Made by a program: the position numbers and the translations under genes
Assembly (NCBI RefSeq): GCF_029227915.1
Contig: NC_079877.1
Location: forward strand, 7,318,001 to 7,382,000
DNA: 64,000 bases
Source of the DNA: Hydractinia symbiolongicarpus
Lineage: Eukaryota; Cnidaria; Hydrozoa; Anthoathecata; Hydractiniidae
Reading direction: 5' to 3'
The notes under the pieces: model-generated
What the model was told of the DNA's origin: nothing
Seen by the model: the letters and a program-made list of their open reading frames with translations, nothing else
Databases searched by the model: none
In this document: one piece after another, positions 13,401-27,554 of the stretch
Layout of the letters: the number at the start of each line of letters is the position of its first letter
How positions within the stretch are numbered: position 1 is the stretch's first letter

Positions 13401-14154
13401 ACTTTGACCTTATAAATGTTATAAGTGAGACAATTGGACACCAAGAAATACCATTCTTCTTAATTTGACATGATTGCTGGAACTCAGCGATTACACTGGA
13501 CCCTGTGGTAGCGATTCATTTAAAAATTTAGATAAATAAGTCATTTTGTACTGTGGGACCAATCCTAGCCGTTATCGCGCCCTGAAGAAATAGAGACAGT
13601 TTCAAAAACTCCATTTCATTGACTTTCTAACGGTGTCAATCCGTTTGAGTTAGAACGTTTGCGTCACATAATCGTACCAACATGTATTTAGTGATTTTCT
13701 TCCGATATTACTAAGTTGTATCACTTTCAACAGAGAAACGATTGCCTGTGGGACTTAATTGAACTGATTTTGGACTTTGAGCTTATAAATGTAATAAATG
13801 AGCCATTTTGACTAGAAGAAATAACATTCTCCTTAATTTGACACGATTGATGGAACTCACCGATTACACTAGGCGCTGTGGTAACGGTTTATTTAAAAAT
13901 TAAGATAAATAAGTGATTTTGTACTGTGGGACCAATCCTAGCCGTTATCGCGCGCTGAAGAAATAGAGACAGTTTCAAAAACTAAATTTCATAGACTTTC
14001 TAACGGTGTCAATCCGTTTGACTTACAACGGTTGCGTCACATAATCGTACCAACATGTATTTAGTGATTTTCTTCCGATATTACTAAGTTGAATCGCTTT
14101 CAACAGTGAAACGATTTACTGTGGGACTTAATTGAACTGATTTTGGACTTTGAC
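9684..14154. repeat. Four A-B-D trimers, period ~1118 bp
   Basis: Trimer starts are at 9684, 10801, 11919 and 13037, at intervals of 1117, 1118 and 1118 bp; the next unit starts at 14155. Inner units are at 10056, 10428; 11174, 11546; 12291, 12664; and 13409, 13782. The first unit of the second trimer is a D/A hybrid. Shared marks are the B-unit text GTTAGAACGTTTG and the D-unit text AATTTGACACGATTGATGG (11546 has GGCACG). This is the clearest regular higher-order repeat in the left part of the window. Confidence 0.9.
10801..11173. repeat. Hybrid satellite unit, D start with A end
   Basis: The unit begins like family D (TAATAAATGAGCC, ATTCTCCTT, ACTCACCG, TAACGC). After CCAATCCTAGCCGTTA at about 10961-10966 it becomes family A: CCATGCGCTGAAG, AAAGACATTCTC, TTGGCGGTATAATTCCG, GCGAAAGTATTCGG. 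The switch lies near position +161 of the unit, inside a stretch common to both families, as expected for homologous exchange or conversion between units. Confidence 0.9.
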
Positions 14155-16765
14155 CTTATAAATGTGATAAATGAGTCATTTTGACTACAAGAAATGATAT
14201 TCTTCTTAATTTGACATGATTGCTGGAACTCACTGATTACACTGGGCACTGTGGTAACGATTTATTTAAAAATTAAGATAAGTAAGTCATTTTGTACTGT
14301 GGGACCAATCCTAGCCGTTATCGCGCACTGAAGAAATAGAGACAGTTTCAAAAACTACATTTCATTGACTTTCTAACGGTGTCAATCCGTTTGACTTACA
14401 ACGGTTGCGTCACATAATCGTACCAACATGTATTTAGTGATTTTCTTCCGATATTACTAAGTTGAATCGCTTTCAACAGTGAAACGATTTACTGTGGGAC
14501 TTAATTGAACTGATTTTGGACTTTGACCTTATAAATGTGATAAATGAGTCATTTTGACTACAAGAAATGATATTCTTCTTAATTTGACATGATTGCTGGA
14601 ACTCAGCGATTACACTGGGCGCTGTGGTAAGGCTTTATTTAAAAATTAAGATAAATAAGTCATTCTTTATTGTGGGACTAATCCTAGCTGTTATCGCGCG
14701 CTGAAGAAATAGAGACAGTTTCTAAAACTAACTTTTATTGATTTTCTAACGGTGTCAATCCGTTTGAGTTACAACGGTTGCGTCACACATTCGTACCAAC
14801 ATGTATTTAGTGATTTTTTTCCGATATTACTAAGTTGTATCGCTTTCAACAGTGAAACGATTGACTGTGGTACTTAATTGAACTGATTTTGGACTTTGAC
14901 CTTATAAATGTAATAAATGAGCCATTTTGACTAGAAGAAATAACATTCTTCTTAATTTGACATGATTGCTGGAACTCAGCGATTACACTGGGCGCTGTGG
15001 TAAGGCTTTATTTAAAAATTAAGATAAATAAGTCATTTTTTACTGTGGGACCAATCCTAGCCGTTATCGCGCGCTGAAGAAATAGAGACAGTTTCTAAAA
15101 GTAAATTTCATTGATTTTCTAACGGTGTCAATCCGTTTGAGTTACAACGGTTGCGTCACACATTTGTACCAACATGTATTTAGTGATTTTGTTCCGATAT
15201 TTCTAAGTTGTATCGCTTTCAACAGTGAAACGATTGACTGTGGGACTTAACTGAACTGATTTTGGACTTTGACCTTATAAATGTAATAAATGAGCCATTT
15301 TGACTAAAAGAAAAAACATTCTCCTTAATTTGACACGTTTGATGGAACTCACCGATTACACTGGGCGCTGTGGTAACGGTTTATTTAAAAATTAAGATAA
15401 ATAAGTCATTTTTTACTGTGGGACCAATCCTAGCCGTTATCGTGCGCTGAAGAAATAGAGACAGTTTCTAAAAGTAAATTTCATTGATTTTCTAACGGTG
15501 TCAATCCGTTTGAGTTACAACGGTTGCGTCACACATTTGTACCAACATGTATTTAGTGATTTTGTTCCGATATTTCTAAGTTGTATCGCTTTCAACAGTG
15601 AAACGATTGACTGTGGGACTTAACTGAACTGATTTTGGACATTGACCTTATAAATGTAATAAATGAGCCATTTTGACTAAAAGAAATAACATTCTCCTTA
15701 ATTTGACACGATTGATGGAACTCACCGATTACACTGGGCGCTGTGGTAACGGTTTATTTAAAAATTAAGATAAATAAGTCATTTTGTACTGTGGGACCAA
15801 TCCTAGCCGTTATCGCGCGCTGAAGAAATAGAGACAGTTTCAAAAACTACATTTCATTGACTTTCTAACGGTGTCAATCCGTTTGACTTACAACGGTTGC
15901 GTCACATAATCGTATCAACATGTATTTAGTGATTTTCTTCCGATATTACTAAGTTGTATCGCTTTCAACAGTGAAACAATTGACTGTGGGACTTAATTGA
16001 ACTGATTTTGGACTTTGACCTTATAAATGTAATAAATGAGCCATTTTGACTAAAAGAAATAACATTCTCCTTAATTTGACACGATTGATGGAACTCACCG
16101 ATTACACTGGGCGCTGTGGTAACGGTTTATTTAAAAATTAAGATAAATAAGTCATTTTGTACTGTGGGACCAATCCTAGCCGTTATCGCGCGCTGAAGAA
16201 ATAGAGACAGTTTCAAAAACTACATTTCATTGACTTTCTAACGGTGTCAATCCGTTTGACTTACAACGGTTGCGTCACATAATCGTACGAACATGTATTT
16301 AGTGATTTTCTTCCGATACTACTAAGTTGTATCGCTTTCAACAGTGAAACAATTGACTGTGGGACTTAATTGAACTGATTTTAGACTTTGACCTTATAAA
16401 TGTAATAAATGAGCCATTTTGACTAGAAGAAATAACATTCTCCTTTATTTGACATGATTGATGAAACTCACTGATTACACTGGGCGCTGTGGTAACGCTT
16501 TATTTAAAAATTAAGATAAATAAGTCATTTTGTACTGTGGGACCAATCCTAGCCGTTATCGCCCGCTGAAGAAATAGAGACCGTTTCAAAAACTACATTT
16601 CATTGACTTTCTAACGGTGTCAATCCGTTTGACTTACAACGGTTGCGTCACATAATCGTACCAACATGTATTTAGTGATTTTCTTCCGATATTACTAAGT
16701 TGTATCGCTTTCAACAGTGAAACGATTGACTGTAGGACTTAATTGAACTGATTTTGGACTTTGAC
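14155..16765. repeat. Units 39-45: C, C, E then four D units
   Basis: Units start at 14155, 14528, 14901, 15274, 15647, 16020 and 16393. The two C units are adjacent and both are preceded by TTGAATCGCTTTCAACAG and GATTTACTGTGGG. The D units at 15274 and 15647 follow nearly identical ends (TTTGTTCCGATATTTC, GACTTAACTGAACTG). This is a zone of one-unit periodicity rather than a multi-unit block. Confidence 0.88.
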
Positions 16766-19747
16766 CTTATAAATGCGATAAATGAGTCATTTTGGCTACA
16801 AGAAATTATATTCTTCTTAATTTGACATGATTGCTGGAACTCAGCGATTACACTGGGCGCTGTGGTAAGGCTTTATTTAAAAATTAAGATAAATAAGTCA
16901 TTTTTTATTGTGGGACTAATCCTAGCTGTTATCGCGCGCTGAAGAAATAGAGACAGTTTCTAAAACTAAATTTCATTGATTTTCTAACGGTGTCAGTCCG
17001 TTTGAGTTACAACGGTTGCGTCACACATTCGTACCAACATGTATTTAGTGATTTTTTTCCGATATTACTAAGTTGTATCGCTTTCAACAGTGAAACAATT
17101 GACTGTGGTACTTAATTGAACTGATTTTGGACTTTGACCTTATAAATGTAATAAATGAGCCACTTTGACTAGAAGAAATAACATTCTTCTTAATTTGACA
17201 TGATTGCTGGAACTCAGCGATTACACTGAGCGCTGTGGTAAGGCTTTATTTAAAAATTAAGATAAATAAGTCATTTTTTATTGTGGGACTAATCCTAGCT
17301 GTTATCGCGCGCTGAAGAAATAGAGACAGTTTCTAAAACTAAATTTCATTGATTTTCTGACGGTGTCAATCCGTTTGAGTTACAACGGTTGCGTCACACA
17401 TTCGTACCAACATGTATTTAGTGATTTTTTTCCGATATTACTAAGTTGTATCGCTTTCAACAGTGAAACGAGTGACTGTGGTACTTAATTGAACTGATTT
17501 TGGACTTTGACCTTATAAATGTAATAAATGAGCCATTTTGACTAGAAGAAATAACATTCTTCTTAATTTGACATGATTGCTGGAACTCAGCGATTACACT
17601 GGGCGCTGTGGTAAGGCTTTATTTAAAAATTAAGATAAATAAGTCATTTTTTACTGTGGGACCAATCCTAGCCGTTATCGCGCGCTGAAAAAATAGAGAC
17701 AGTTTCTAAAACTAAATTTCATTGATTTTCTAACGGTGTCAATCCGTTTGAGTTACAACGGTTGCGTCACACATTCGTACCAACATGTATTTAGTGATTT
17801 TCTTCCGATATTACTAAGTTGTATCGCTTTCAATAGTGAAACGATTGACTGTGGGACTTAATTGAACTGATTTTGGACTTTGACCTTATAAATGTGATAA
17901 ATGAGTCATTTGACTACAAGAAATGATATTCTTCTTAATTTGACATGATTGCTGGAACTCAGCGATTACACTGGGCGCTGTGGTAAGGCTTTATTTAAAA
18001 ATTAAGATAAATAAGTCATTTTTTATTGTGGGACTAATCCTAGCTGTTATCTCGCGCTGAAGAAATAGAGACAGTTTCTAAAACTAAATTTCATTGATTT
18101 TCTAACGGTGTCAATCCGTTTGAGTTACAACGGTTGCGTCACACATTTGTACCAACATGTATTTAGTGATTTTTTTCCGATATTACTAAGTTGTATCGCT
18201 TTCAACAGTGAAACGATTGACTGTGGTACTTAATTGAACTGATTTTGGACTTGGACCTTATAAATGTAATAAATGAGCCATTTTGACTAGAAGAAATAAC
18301 ATTCTTCTTAATTTGACATGATTGCTGGAACTCAGCGATTACACTGGGCGCTGTGGTAAGGCTTTATTTAAAAATTAAGATAAATAAGTCATTTTTTACT
18401 GTGGGACCAATCCTAGCCGTTATCGCGCGCTGAAGAAATAGAGACAGTTTCTAAAACTAAATTTCATTGATTTTCTAACGGTGTCAATCCGTTTGAGTTA
18501 CAACGGTTGTGTCACACATTCGTACCAACATGTATTTAGTGATTTTCTTCCGATATTACTAAGTTGTATCGCTTTCAACAGTGAAACGATTGAATGTGGG
18601 ACTTAATTGAACTGATTTTGGACTTTGACCTTATAAATGTGATAAATGAGTCATTTTGACTACAAGAAATGATATTCTTCTTAATTTGACATGATTGCTG
18701 GAACTCAGCGATTACACTGGGCGCTGTGGTAAGGCTTTATTTAAAAATTAAGATAAATAAGTCATTTTTTATTGTGGGACTAATCCTAGCTGTTATCGCG
18801 CGCTGAAGAAATAGAGACAGTTTCTAAAACTAAATTTCATTGATTTTCTAACGGTGTCAATCCGTTTGAGTTACAACGGTTGCGTCACACATTCGTACCA
18901 ACATGTATTTAGTGATTTTTTTTCGATATTACTAAGTTGTATCGCTTTCAACAGTGAAACGATTGACTGTGGTACTTAATTGAACTGATTTTGGATTTTG
19001 ACCTTATAAATGTAATAAATGAGCCATTTTGACTAGAAGAAATAACATTCTTCTTAATTTGACATGATTGCTGGAACTCAGCGATTACACTGGGCGCTGT
19101 GGTAAGGCTTTATTTAAAATTAAGATAAATAAGTCATTTTTTACTGTGGGACCAATCCTAGCCGTTATCGCGCGCTGAAGAAATAGAGACAGTTTCTAAA
19201 ACTAAATTTCATTGATTTTCTAACGGTGTCAATCCGTTTGAGTTACAACGGTTGCGTCACACATTCGTACCAACATGTATTTAGTGATTTTTTTCCGATA
19301 TTTCTAAGTTGTATCGCCTTCAACAGTGAAACGATTAACTGTGGGACTTAACTGAACTGATTTTGGACTTTGACCTTATAAATGTGATAAATGGGTCATT
19401 TTGACTACAAGAAATGATATTCTTCTTAATTTGACATGATTGCTGGAACTCAGCGATTACACTGGGCGCTGTGGTAAGGCTTTATTTAAAAATTAAGATA
19501 AATAAGTCATTTTTTATTGTGGGACCACTCCTAGCCGTTATTGCGCGCTGAAGAAATAGAGACAGTTTCTAAAACTAAAATTCATTGATTTTCTAACGGT
19601 GTCAATCCGTTTGAGTTACAACGGTTGGGTCACATATTCGTTCCAACATGTATTTAGTGATTTCCTTCCGATATTACTAAGTTGTATCGCTTTTAACAGT
19701 GAAACGATTGACCGTGGGAATTAATTCAACTGATTCTGGACTGTGAC
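16766..19747. repeat. Units 46-53: C and E units, partly as C-E dimers
   Basis: Units start at 16766 (C), 17139 (E), 17512 (E), 17885 (C), 18257 (E), 18630 (C), 19003 (E) and 19375 (C). Most carry GGTAAGGCTTTATTTAAA and GTTTCTAAAACTAAATTTC. C units typically have ATTGTGGGACTAATCCTAGC, while most E units have ACTGTGGGACCAATCC, giving a C-E dimer of about 745 bp at 17885-19374. The last unit (19375) leads into a new end (GGGTCACATATTCGTTCC) shared with the next zone. Confidence 0.88.
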
Positions 19748-20864
19748 CTTATAAATGTGATCAATGCACCAATTGGTCTCCAAGGAATAACATTCTTCTT
19801 AATTTGACATGATTGCTGGAATTCAGCGGTTACATTAGGCTCTGCGGAAGCGCTTTATTTAAAAATTTAGATAAATAAGATTTTCTTACTGTGGGACCAA
19901 TCCTGGCCGTTAGCACGCGCTGAAGAAATAAAGACATTCACAAAAACTACATTTGATTGATTTCTTGGCGGTATAATTCCGTTTGAGTTACAACGGTAGC
20001 GTCACATATTCGTACCAACATGTATTTAGCGAAAGTATTCGGATATTACTAGGTTGCATCGCTTTTAACTGTGAAACGTTTGACTGTGCGACTTAATTGA
20101 ACTGATTTTGGACTTTGACCTTATAAATGTTATAAGTGAGTCAATTGGACTCCAAGAAATAACATTCTTCTTAATTTGACATGATTGCTGGAACTCAGCG
20201 ATTACACTGGGCGCTGTGGTAGCGCTTTATTTAAAAATTAAGATAAATAAGTCATTTTTTATTGTGGGACCACTCCTAGCCGTTATTGCGCGCTGAAGAA
20301 ATAGAGACAGTTTCTAAAACTAAAATTCATTGATTTTCTAACGGTGTCAATCCGTTTGAGTTACAACGGTTGGGTCACATATTCGTTCCAACATGTATTT
20401 AGTGATTTCCTTCCGATATTACTAAGTTGTATCGCTTTTAACAGTGAAACGATTGACCGTGGGAATTAATTCAACTGATTCTGGACTGTGACCTTATAAA
20501 TGTGATCAATGCACCAATTGGTCTCCAAGGAATAACATTCTTCTTAATTTGACATGATTGCTGGAATTCAGCGGTTACATTAGGCTCTGCGGAAGCGCTT
20601 TATTTAAAAATTTAGATAAATAAGATTTTCTTACTGTGGGACCAATCCTGGCCGTTAGCACGCGCTGAAGAAATAAAGACATTCACAAAAACTACATTTG
20701 ATTGATTTCTTGGCGGTATAATTCCGTTTGAGTTACAACGGTAGCGTCACATATTCGTACCAACATGTATTTAGCGAAAGTATTCGGATATTACTAGGTT
20801 GCATCGCTTTTAACTGTGAAACGTTTGACTGTGCGACTTAATTGAACTGATTTTGGACTTTGAC
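19375..20864. repeat. Two-unit duplication, 745-bp offset
   Basis: Unit starts are at 19748 (A'), 20120 (B') and 20493 (A'). Text from about 19480 is repeated from about 20225 at exactly 745 bp: ATTGTGGGACCACTCC at 19516 and 20261, CATTCACAAAAACTAC at 19935 and 20680, and TGATCAATGCACC in both A' units. Family A' differs from A by ATGCACC, GCGGAAGCG and GTTAGCACGCG. The duplicated text is effectively identical where I compared it. Confidence 0.9.
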
Positions 20865-23465
20865 CTTATAAATGTTATAAGTGAGTCAATTGGACTCCAA
20901 GAAATAACATTCTTCTTAATTTGACATGATTGCTGGAACTCAGCGATTACACTGGGCGCTGTGGTAGCGCTTTATTTAAAAATTAAGATAAATAAGTCTT
21001 TTTTTACTGTGGGACCAATCCTAGCCGTTATCGCGCGCCGAAGAAATAGAGACAGTTTCAAAAACCACATTTCATTGACTTTCTAACGGTGTCAATCCGT
21101 TTGAGTTACAACAGTTGCGTCACATATTTGTACCGAAATGTATTAACGATATTTTTCTCATATTACTAGGTTGCATCGCTTCTAACAGTGAAACGATTGA
21201 CTGTGGGATTTAATTGAACTAACTTTGGACTGTGACCTCATAAGTGTTATAAATGAGACAATTGGACTCCAAGAAAGAACATTCTTCTTAATTTGACATG
21301 ATTGCCGGAATTCAGCGATTACACTGGACCGTGTGGTAGCGATTCATTTTAAAATTTAGATAAATAAGATTTTCTTACTGTGGGACCAATCCTGGCCGTT
21401 AGCACGCGCTGAAAAAATAAACACATTCTCAAAAACTACATTTCATTGATTTCTTGGCGGTATAATTCCGTTTGAGTTACAACGGTTGCGTCACATATTC
21501 GTACCAAGATGTATTTAGCGAAAGTATTCGGATATTACTAGGTTGCATCGCTTTTAACTGTGAAACGTTTGACTGTGCGACTTAGATGTACTGATTTTGG
21601 ACTTTGACCTTATAAATGTTATAAGTGAGACAATTTGACGCCAAGAAATAACATTCTTCTTAATTTGACATGATTGCTGGAACTCAACGATTACACTGGG
21701 CGCTGTGGTAGCGCTTTATTTAAAAATTAAGATAAATAAGTCTTTATTTACTGTGAGACCAATCCTAGCCGTAATCGTGCGCTGAAGAAATAGAGACATT
21801 TTCAAAAACCACATTTCATTGACTTTCTAACGGTGTCAATCCGTTTGAGTTACAACAGTTGCGTCACTTATTCGTACCAAAATGTATTTAGTGATTTTCT
21901 TCGGATAATACTAAGTTGTATCGCTTTTAACAGTGAAACGATTGACTGTGGGAATTATTTGAACTGATTCAGGACTGTGACCATATAAATGTGATAAATG
22001 AGGCAATAGGTTTCCAAGGATTAACATTCTTCTTAATTTGACATGATTGCTGGAATTCAGCGATTACATTAGGCTCTGTGGTAGCCCTTTTTTAAAAATT
22101 TAGATAAATAAGTCATTTTTTACTGTGGGACCAATCCTAGCCGTTAGTTCGCGCTGAAGAAATAGAGACAGCTTCAAAAAGTACATTTCATTGACTTTCT
22201 AACGGTGTCAATCCGTTTGAGTTACAACGGTTGGGTCACAAATTCGTACCAACATGTATTTAGCGATATTTTTCTGATATTACTAGGTTGAATCGCTTCA
22301 AACAGTGAAACGATTGACTGTGGGACTTAATTGAACTAACTTTGGACTGTGACCTCATAAGTGTGATAAATGAGACAATTGGACTCCAAGAAAGAACATT
22401 CTTCTTAATTTGACATGATTGCTGGAACTCAGCGATTACACTTGACCCTGTGGTAGCGATTCATTAATAATTTAGATAAATAAGACAATTTTACTGTGGG
22501 ACCAATCCTAGCCGTTAGCGCGCGCTGAAGATGTAGAGACAGTTTCAAAAACTTCATTTGATTGACTTTCTAACGGTGTAAATTCGTTTGAGTTACAACA
22601 GTTGCGTCACATAATCGTTCCAACATGGGTTTAGTGATTTTTTCCAATATTACAAAGTTGTATCGCTTTTAACAGTGAAACGATTGACTGTGGGACTTAG
22701 TTAAACTGATTCTGGACTGTGACCTTATAAATGTGATAAATGAGCCAATTGGACTCCAAGGAATAACATTCTTCTTAATTCGACATGATTGCCGGAACTC
22801 AGCGATTACACTGGACCCTGTGGTGGCACTTTATTTAAAACTTTAGATAAATAAGTGTTTTTACTGTGGGACAAACCTAGCCGTTAGCGCGCGCTGAAGA
22901 TATAAAGACAGTTTCAAAAACTCCATTTTATTGACTTTCTAACGGTGTCAATTCGTTTGAGTTACAACGGTTGCGTCACACATTCGTACCAACATGTATT
23001 TAGTGATTTTTTTCCGATATTACTAAGTTGTATCGCTTTCAACAGCGAAACGATTGACTGTGGGACTTAATTGAACTGATTTTGGACTTTCACCTTATAA
23101 ATGTGATCAATGAGTCATTTTGACTACAAGAAATGATATTCTTCTTAATTTGACATGATTGCCGGAACTCAGCGATTACACTGGACCGTGTGGTAGCCAT
23201 TCATTTTAAAATTTAGATAAATAAGATTTTCTTACTGTGGGACCAATCCTGGCCGTTAGCACGCGCTGAAGAAATAAAGACATTCACAAAAACTACATTT
23301 GATTGATTTCTTGGCGGTATAATTCCGTTTGAGTTACAACGGTAGCGTCACATATTCGTACCAACATGTATTTAGCGAAAGTATTCGGATATTACTAGGT
23401 TGCATCGCTTTTAACTGTGAAACGTTTGACTGTGCGACTTAATTGAACTGATTTTGGACTTTGAC
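20865..23465. repeat. Seven-unit higher-order repeat (2601 bp), copy 1
   Basis: Units start at 20865 (B'), 21237 (F), 21609 (B'), 21982 (G), 22354 (F), 22724 (H) and 23094 (C'). The block is repeated at once at an offset of 2601 bp. Shared rare variants include GTACCGAAATGTATTAACG (21130 and 23731), GACTTAGATGTACTG, TTTTTCCAATATTACAAAG, and GACTTTCACC before each C' unit. The shared text actually starts earlier, at about 20600, so the duplication boundary falls within a unit. Confidence 0.93.
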
Positions 23466-26066
23466 CTTATAAATGTTATAAGTGAGTCAATTGGACTCCA
23501 AGAAATAACATTCTTCTTAATTTGACATGATTGCTGGAACTCAGCGATTACACTGGGCGCTGTGGTAGCGCTTTATTTAAAAATTAAGATAAATAAGTCT
23601 TCTTTTACTGTGGGACCAATCCTAGCCGTTATCGCGCGCCGAAGAAATAGAGACAGTTTCAAAAACCACATTTCATTGACTTTCTAACGGTGTCAATCCG
23701 TTTGAGTTACAACAGTTGCGTCACATATTTGTACCGAAATGTATTAACGATATTTTTCTCATATTACTAGGTTGCATCGCTTCTAACAGTGAAACGATTG
23801 ACTGTGGGATTTAATTGAACTAACTTTGGACTGTGACCTCATAAGTGTTATAAATGAGACAATTGGACTCCAAGAAAGAACATTCTTCTTAATTTGACAT
23901 GATTGCCGGAATTCAGCGATTACACTGGACCGTGTGGTAGCGATTCATTTTAAAATTTAGATAAATAAGATTTTCTTACTGTGGGACCAATCCTGGCCGT
24001 TAGCACGCGCTGAAAAAATAAACACATTCTCAAAAACTACATTTCATTGATTTCTTGGCGGTATAATTCCGTTTGAGTTACAACGGTTGCGTCACATATT
24101 CGTACCAAGATGTATTTAGCGAAAGTATTCGGATATTACTAGGTTGCATCGCTTTTAACTGTGAAACGTTTGACTGTGCGACTTAGATGTACTGATTTTG
24201 GACTTTGACCTTATAAATGTTATAAGTGAGACAATTTGACGCCAAGAAATAACATTCTTCTTAATTTGACATGATTGCTGGAACTCAACGATTACACTGG
24301 GCGCTGTGGTAGCGCTTTATTTAAAAATTAAGATAAATAAGTCTTTATTTACTGTGAGACCAATCCTAGCCGTAATCGTGCGCTGAAGAAATAGAGACAT
24401 TTTCAAAAACCACATTTCATTGACTTTCTAACGGTGTCAATCCGTTTGAGTTACAACAGTTGCGTCACTTATTCGTACCAAAATGTATTTAGTGATTTTC
24501 TTCGGATAATACTAAGTTGTATCGCTTTTAACAGTGAAACGATTGACTGTGGGAATTATTTGAACTGATTCAGGACTGTGACCATATAAATGTGATAAAT
24601 GAGGCAATAGGTTTCCAAGGAATAACATTCTTCTTAATTTGACATGATTGCTGGAATTCAGCGATTACATTAGGCTCTGTGGTAGCCCTTTTTTAAAAAT
24701 TTAGATAAATAAGTCATTTTTTACTGTGGGACCAATCCTAGCCGTTAGTTCGCGCTGAAGAAATAGAGACAGCTTCAAAAAGTACATTTCATTGACTTTC
24801 TAACGGTGTCAATCCGTTTGAGTTACAACGGTTGGGTCACAAATTCGTACCAACATGTATTTAGCGATATTTTTCTGATATTACTAGGTTGAATCGCTTC
24901 AAACAGTGAAACGATTGACTGTGGGACTTAATTGAACTAACTTTGGACTGTGACCTCATAAGTGTGATAAATGAGACAATTGGACTCCAAGAAAGAACAT
25001 TCTTCTTAATTTGACATGATTGCTGGAACTCAGCGATTACACTTGACCCTGTGGTAGCGATTCATTAATAATTTAGATAAATAAGACATTTTTACTGTGG
25101 GACCAATCCTAGCCGTTAGCGCGCGCTGAAGATGTAGAGACAGTTTCAAAAACTTCATTTGATTGACTTTCTAACGGTGTAAATTCGTTTGAGTTACAAC
25201 AGTTGCGTCACATAATCGTTCCAACATGGGTTTAGTGATTTTTTCCAATATTACAAAGTTGTATCGCTTTTAACAGTGAAACGATTGACTGTGGGACTTA
25301 GTTAAACTGATTCTGGACTGTGACCTTATAAATGTGATAAATGAGCCAATTGGACTCCAAGGAATAACATTCTTCTTAATTCGACATGATTGCCGGAACT
25401 CAGCGATTACACTGGACCCTGTGGTGGCACTTTATTTAAAACTTTAGATAAATAAGTGTTTTTACTGTGGGACAAACCTAGCCGTTAGCGCGCGCTGAAG
25501 ATATAAAGACAGTTTCAAAAACTCCATTTTATTGACTTTCTAACGGTGTCAATTCGTTTGAGTTACAACGGTTGCGTCACACATTCGTACCAACATGTAT
25601 TTAGTGATTTTTTTCCGATATTACTAAGTTGTATCGCTTTCAACAGCGAAACGATTGACTGTGGGACTTAATTGAACTGATTTTGGACTTTCACCTTATA
25701 AATGTGATCAATGAGTCATTTTGACTACAAGAAATGATATTCTTCTTAATTTGACATGATTGCCGGAACTCAGCGATTACACTGGACCGTGTGGTAGCCA
25801 TTCATTTTAAAATTTAGATAAATAAGATTTTCTTACTGTGGGACCAATCCTGGCCGTTAGCACGCGCTGAAGAAATAACGACATTCTCAAAAACTACATT
25901 TCATTGATTTCTTGGCGGTATAATTCCGTTTGAGTTACAACGGTTGCGTCACGTATTTGTACCAACATGTATTTAGCGAAAGTATTCGGATATTACTAGG
26001 TTGCATCGCTTTTAACTGTGAAACGTTTGACTGTGCGACTTAAATGAACTGATTTTGGACTTTGAC
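23466..26066. repeat. Seven-unit higher-order repeat (2601 bp), copy 2
   Basis: Units start at 23466, 23838, 24210, 24583, 24955, 25325 and 25695. Against copy 1, I saw three differences: GTCTTCTTTTAC for GTCTTTTTTTAC, GGAATAACATTC for GGATTAACATTC, and AAGACATTTTTAC for AAGACAATTTTAC. Similarity stops near 25877, where copy 1 continues AAAGACATTCACAAAAAC but this copy reads AACGACATTCTCAAAAAC. This is a very recent tandem duplication, unless it is an assembly error. Confidence 0.93.
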
Positions 26067-27554
26067 ATTATAAATGTTATAAGTGACACAATTGGACGCC
26101 AAGAAATAACATTCTTCTTAATTTGACATGATTGCTGGAACTCAGCGATTACACTGGGCGCTGTGGTAGCGCTTTATTTTAAAATTTAGATAAATAAGAT
26201 TTTCTTACTGTGGGACCAATCCTGGCCGTTAGCACGCGCTGAAGAAATAAAGACATTCTCAAAACTACATTTTACTGATTTCTTGGCGGTATAATTCCGT
26301 TTAAGTTACAACGGTTGCGTCACATATTCGTACCAACATGTATTTAGCGAAAGTATTCGGATATTACTAGGTTGCATCGCTTTTAACTGTGAAACGTTTG
26401 ACTGTGCGACTTAAATGAACTGATTTTGGACTTTGACCTTATAAATGTTATAAATGAGACAATTGGACGCCAAGAAATAACATTCTTCTTAATTTGACAT
26501 GATTGCTGGAACTCAGCGATAACACTGGGCGCTGTGGTAGCGCTTTATTTAAAAATTAAGATAAATAAGTCTTTTTTTACTGTGGGACCAATCCTAGCCA
26601 TAATCGCGCGCCGAAGAAATAGAGACAGTTTCAAAAACCACATTTCATTGACTTTCTAACGGTGGCAATCCGTTTGAGTTACAACAGTTGCGTCACATAT
26701 TCGTACCAAAATGTATTTAGTGATTTTCTTCGGATATTCCTAAGTTGTATCGCTTTTAACAGTGAAACGATTGACTGTGGGAATTATTTAAACTGATTCA
26801 GAACTGTGACTTTATAAATGTGATAAATGAGGCAAAAGGTCTCCAAGGAATAACAGTCTTCTTAATTTGACATGATTGCCGGAACTCAGCGATTACACTG
26901 GACCCTGTAGTAGCGATTCATTTAAAAATTTAGATAAATAAGTCATTTTTACTGTGGGACCAATCCTAGCCGTTAGCGCGCGCTAAAGATATAGAGACAG
27001 TTTCAAAAACTCCATTTCATTGACTTTCTAACGGTGTCAATCCGTTTGAGTTACAACGGTTGCGTCACACATTCGTACCAACATGTATTTAGTGATTTTT
27101 TTCCGATATTACTAAGTTGTATCGCTTTCAACAGCGAAACGATTGACTGTGGGACTTAATTGAACTGATTTTGGACTTTCACCTTATAAATGTGATAAAT
27201 GAGTCATTTTGACTACAAGAAATGATATTCTTCTTAATTTGACATGATTGCCGGAACTCAGCGATTACACTTGACCGTGTGGTAGCGATTCATTTTAAAA
27301 TTTAGATAAATAAGATTTTCTTACTGTGGGACCAATCCTGGCCGTTAGCACGCGCTGAAGAAATAAAGACATTCTCAAAAACTACATTTCATTGATTTCT
27401 TGGCGGTATAATTCCGTTTGAGTTACAACGGTTGCGTCACATATTCGTACCAACATGTATTTAGCGAAAGTATTCGGATATTACTAGGTTGCATCGCTTT
27501 TAACTGTGAAACGTTTGACTGTGCGACTTAAATGAACTGATTTTAGACTTTGAC
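26067..27554. repeat. Units 71-74: B', B', G, C'
   Basis: Units start at 26067, 26438, 26811 and 27183. The first unit has CATTATAAATG at its start instead of CTTATAAATG, and ACACAATTGGACGCC. The G unit begins TTTATAAATG after GAC and carries GAGGCAAAAGGTCTCC, then switches to an F-like middle (GGACCCTGTAGTAGCG). C' is itself a mosaic: a C start (ATGAGTCATTTTG, GATATTC) joined to an A-like remainder (GATTTTCTTACTGTGGG, CTTGGCGGTATAATTCC, GCGAAAGTATTCGG). Confidence 0.87.
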
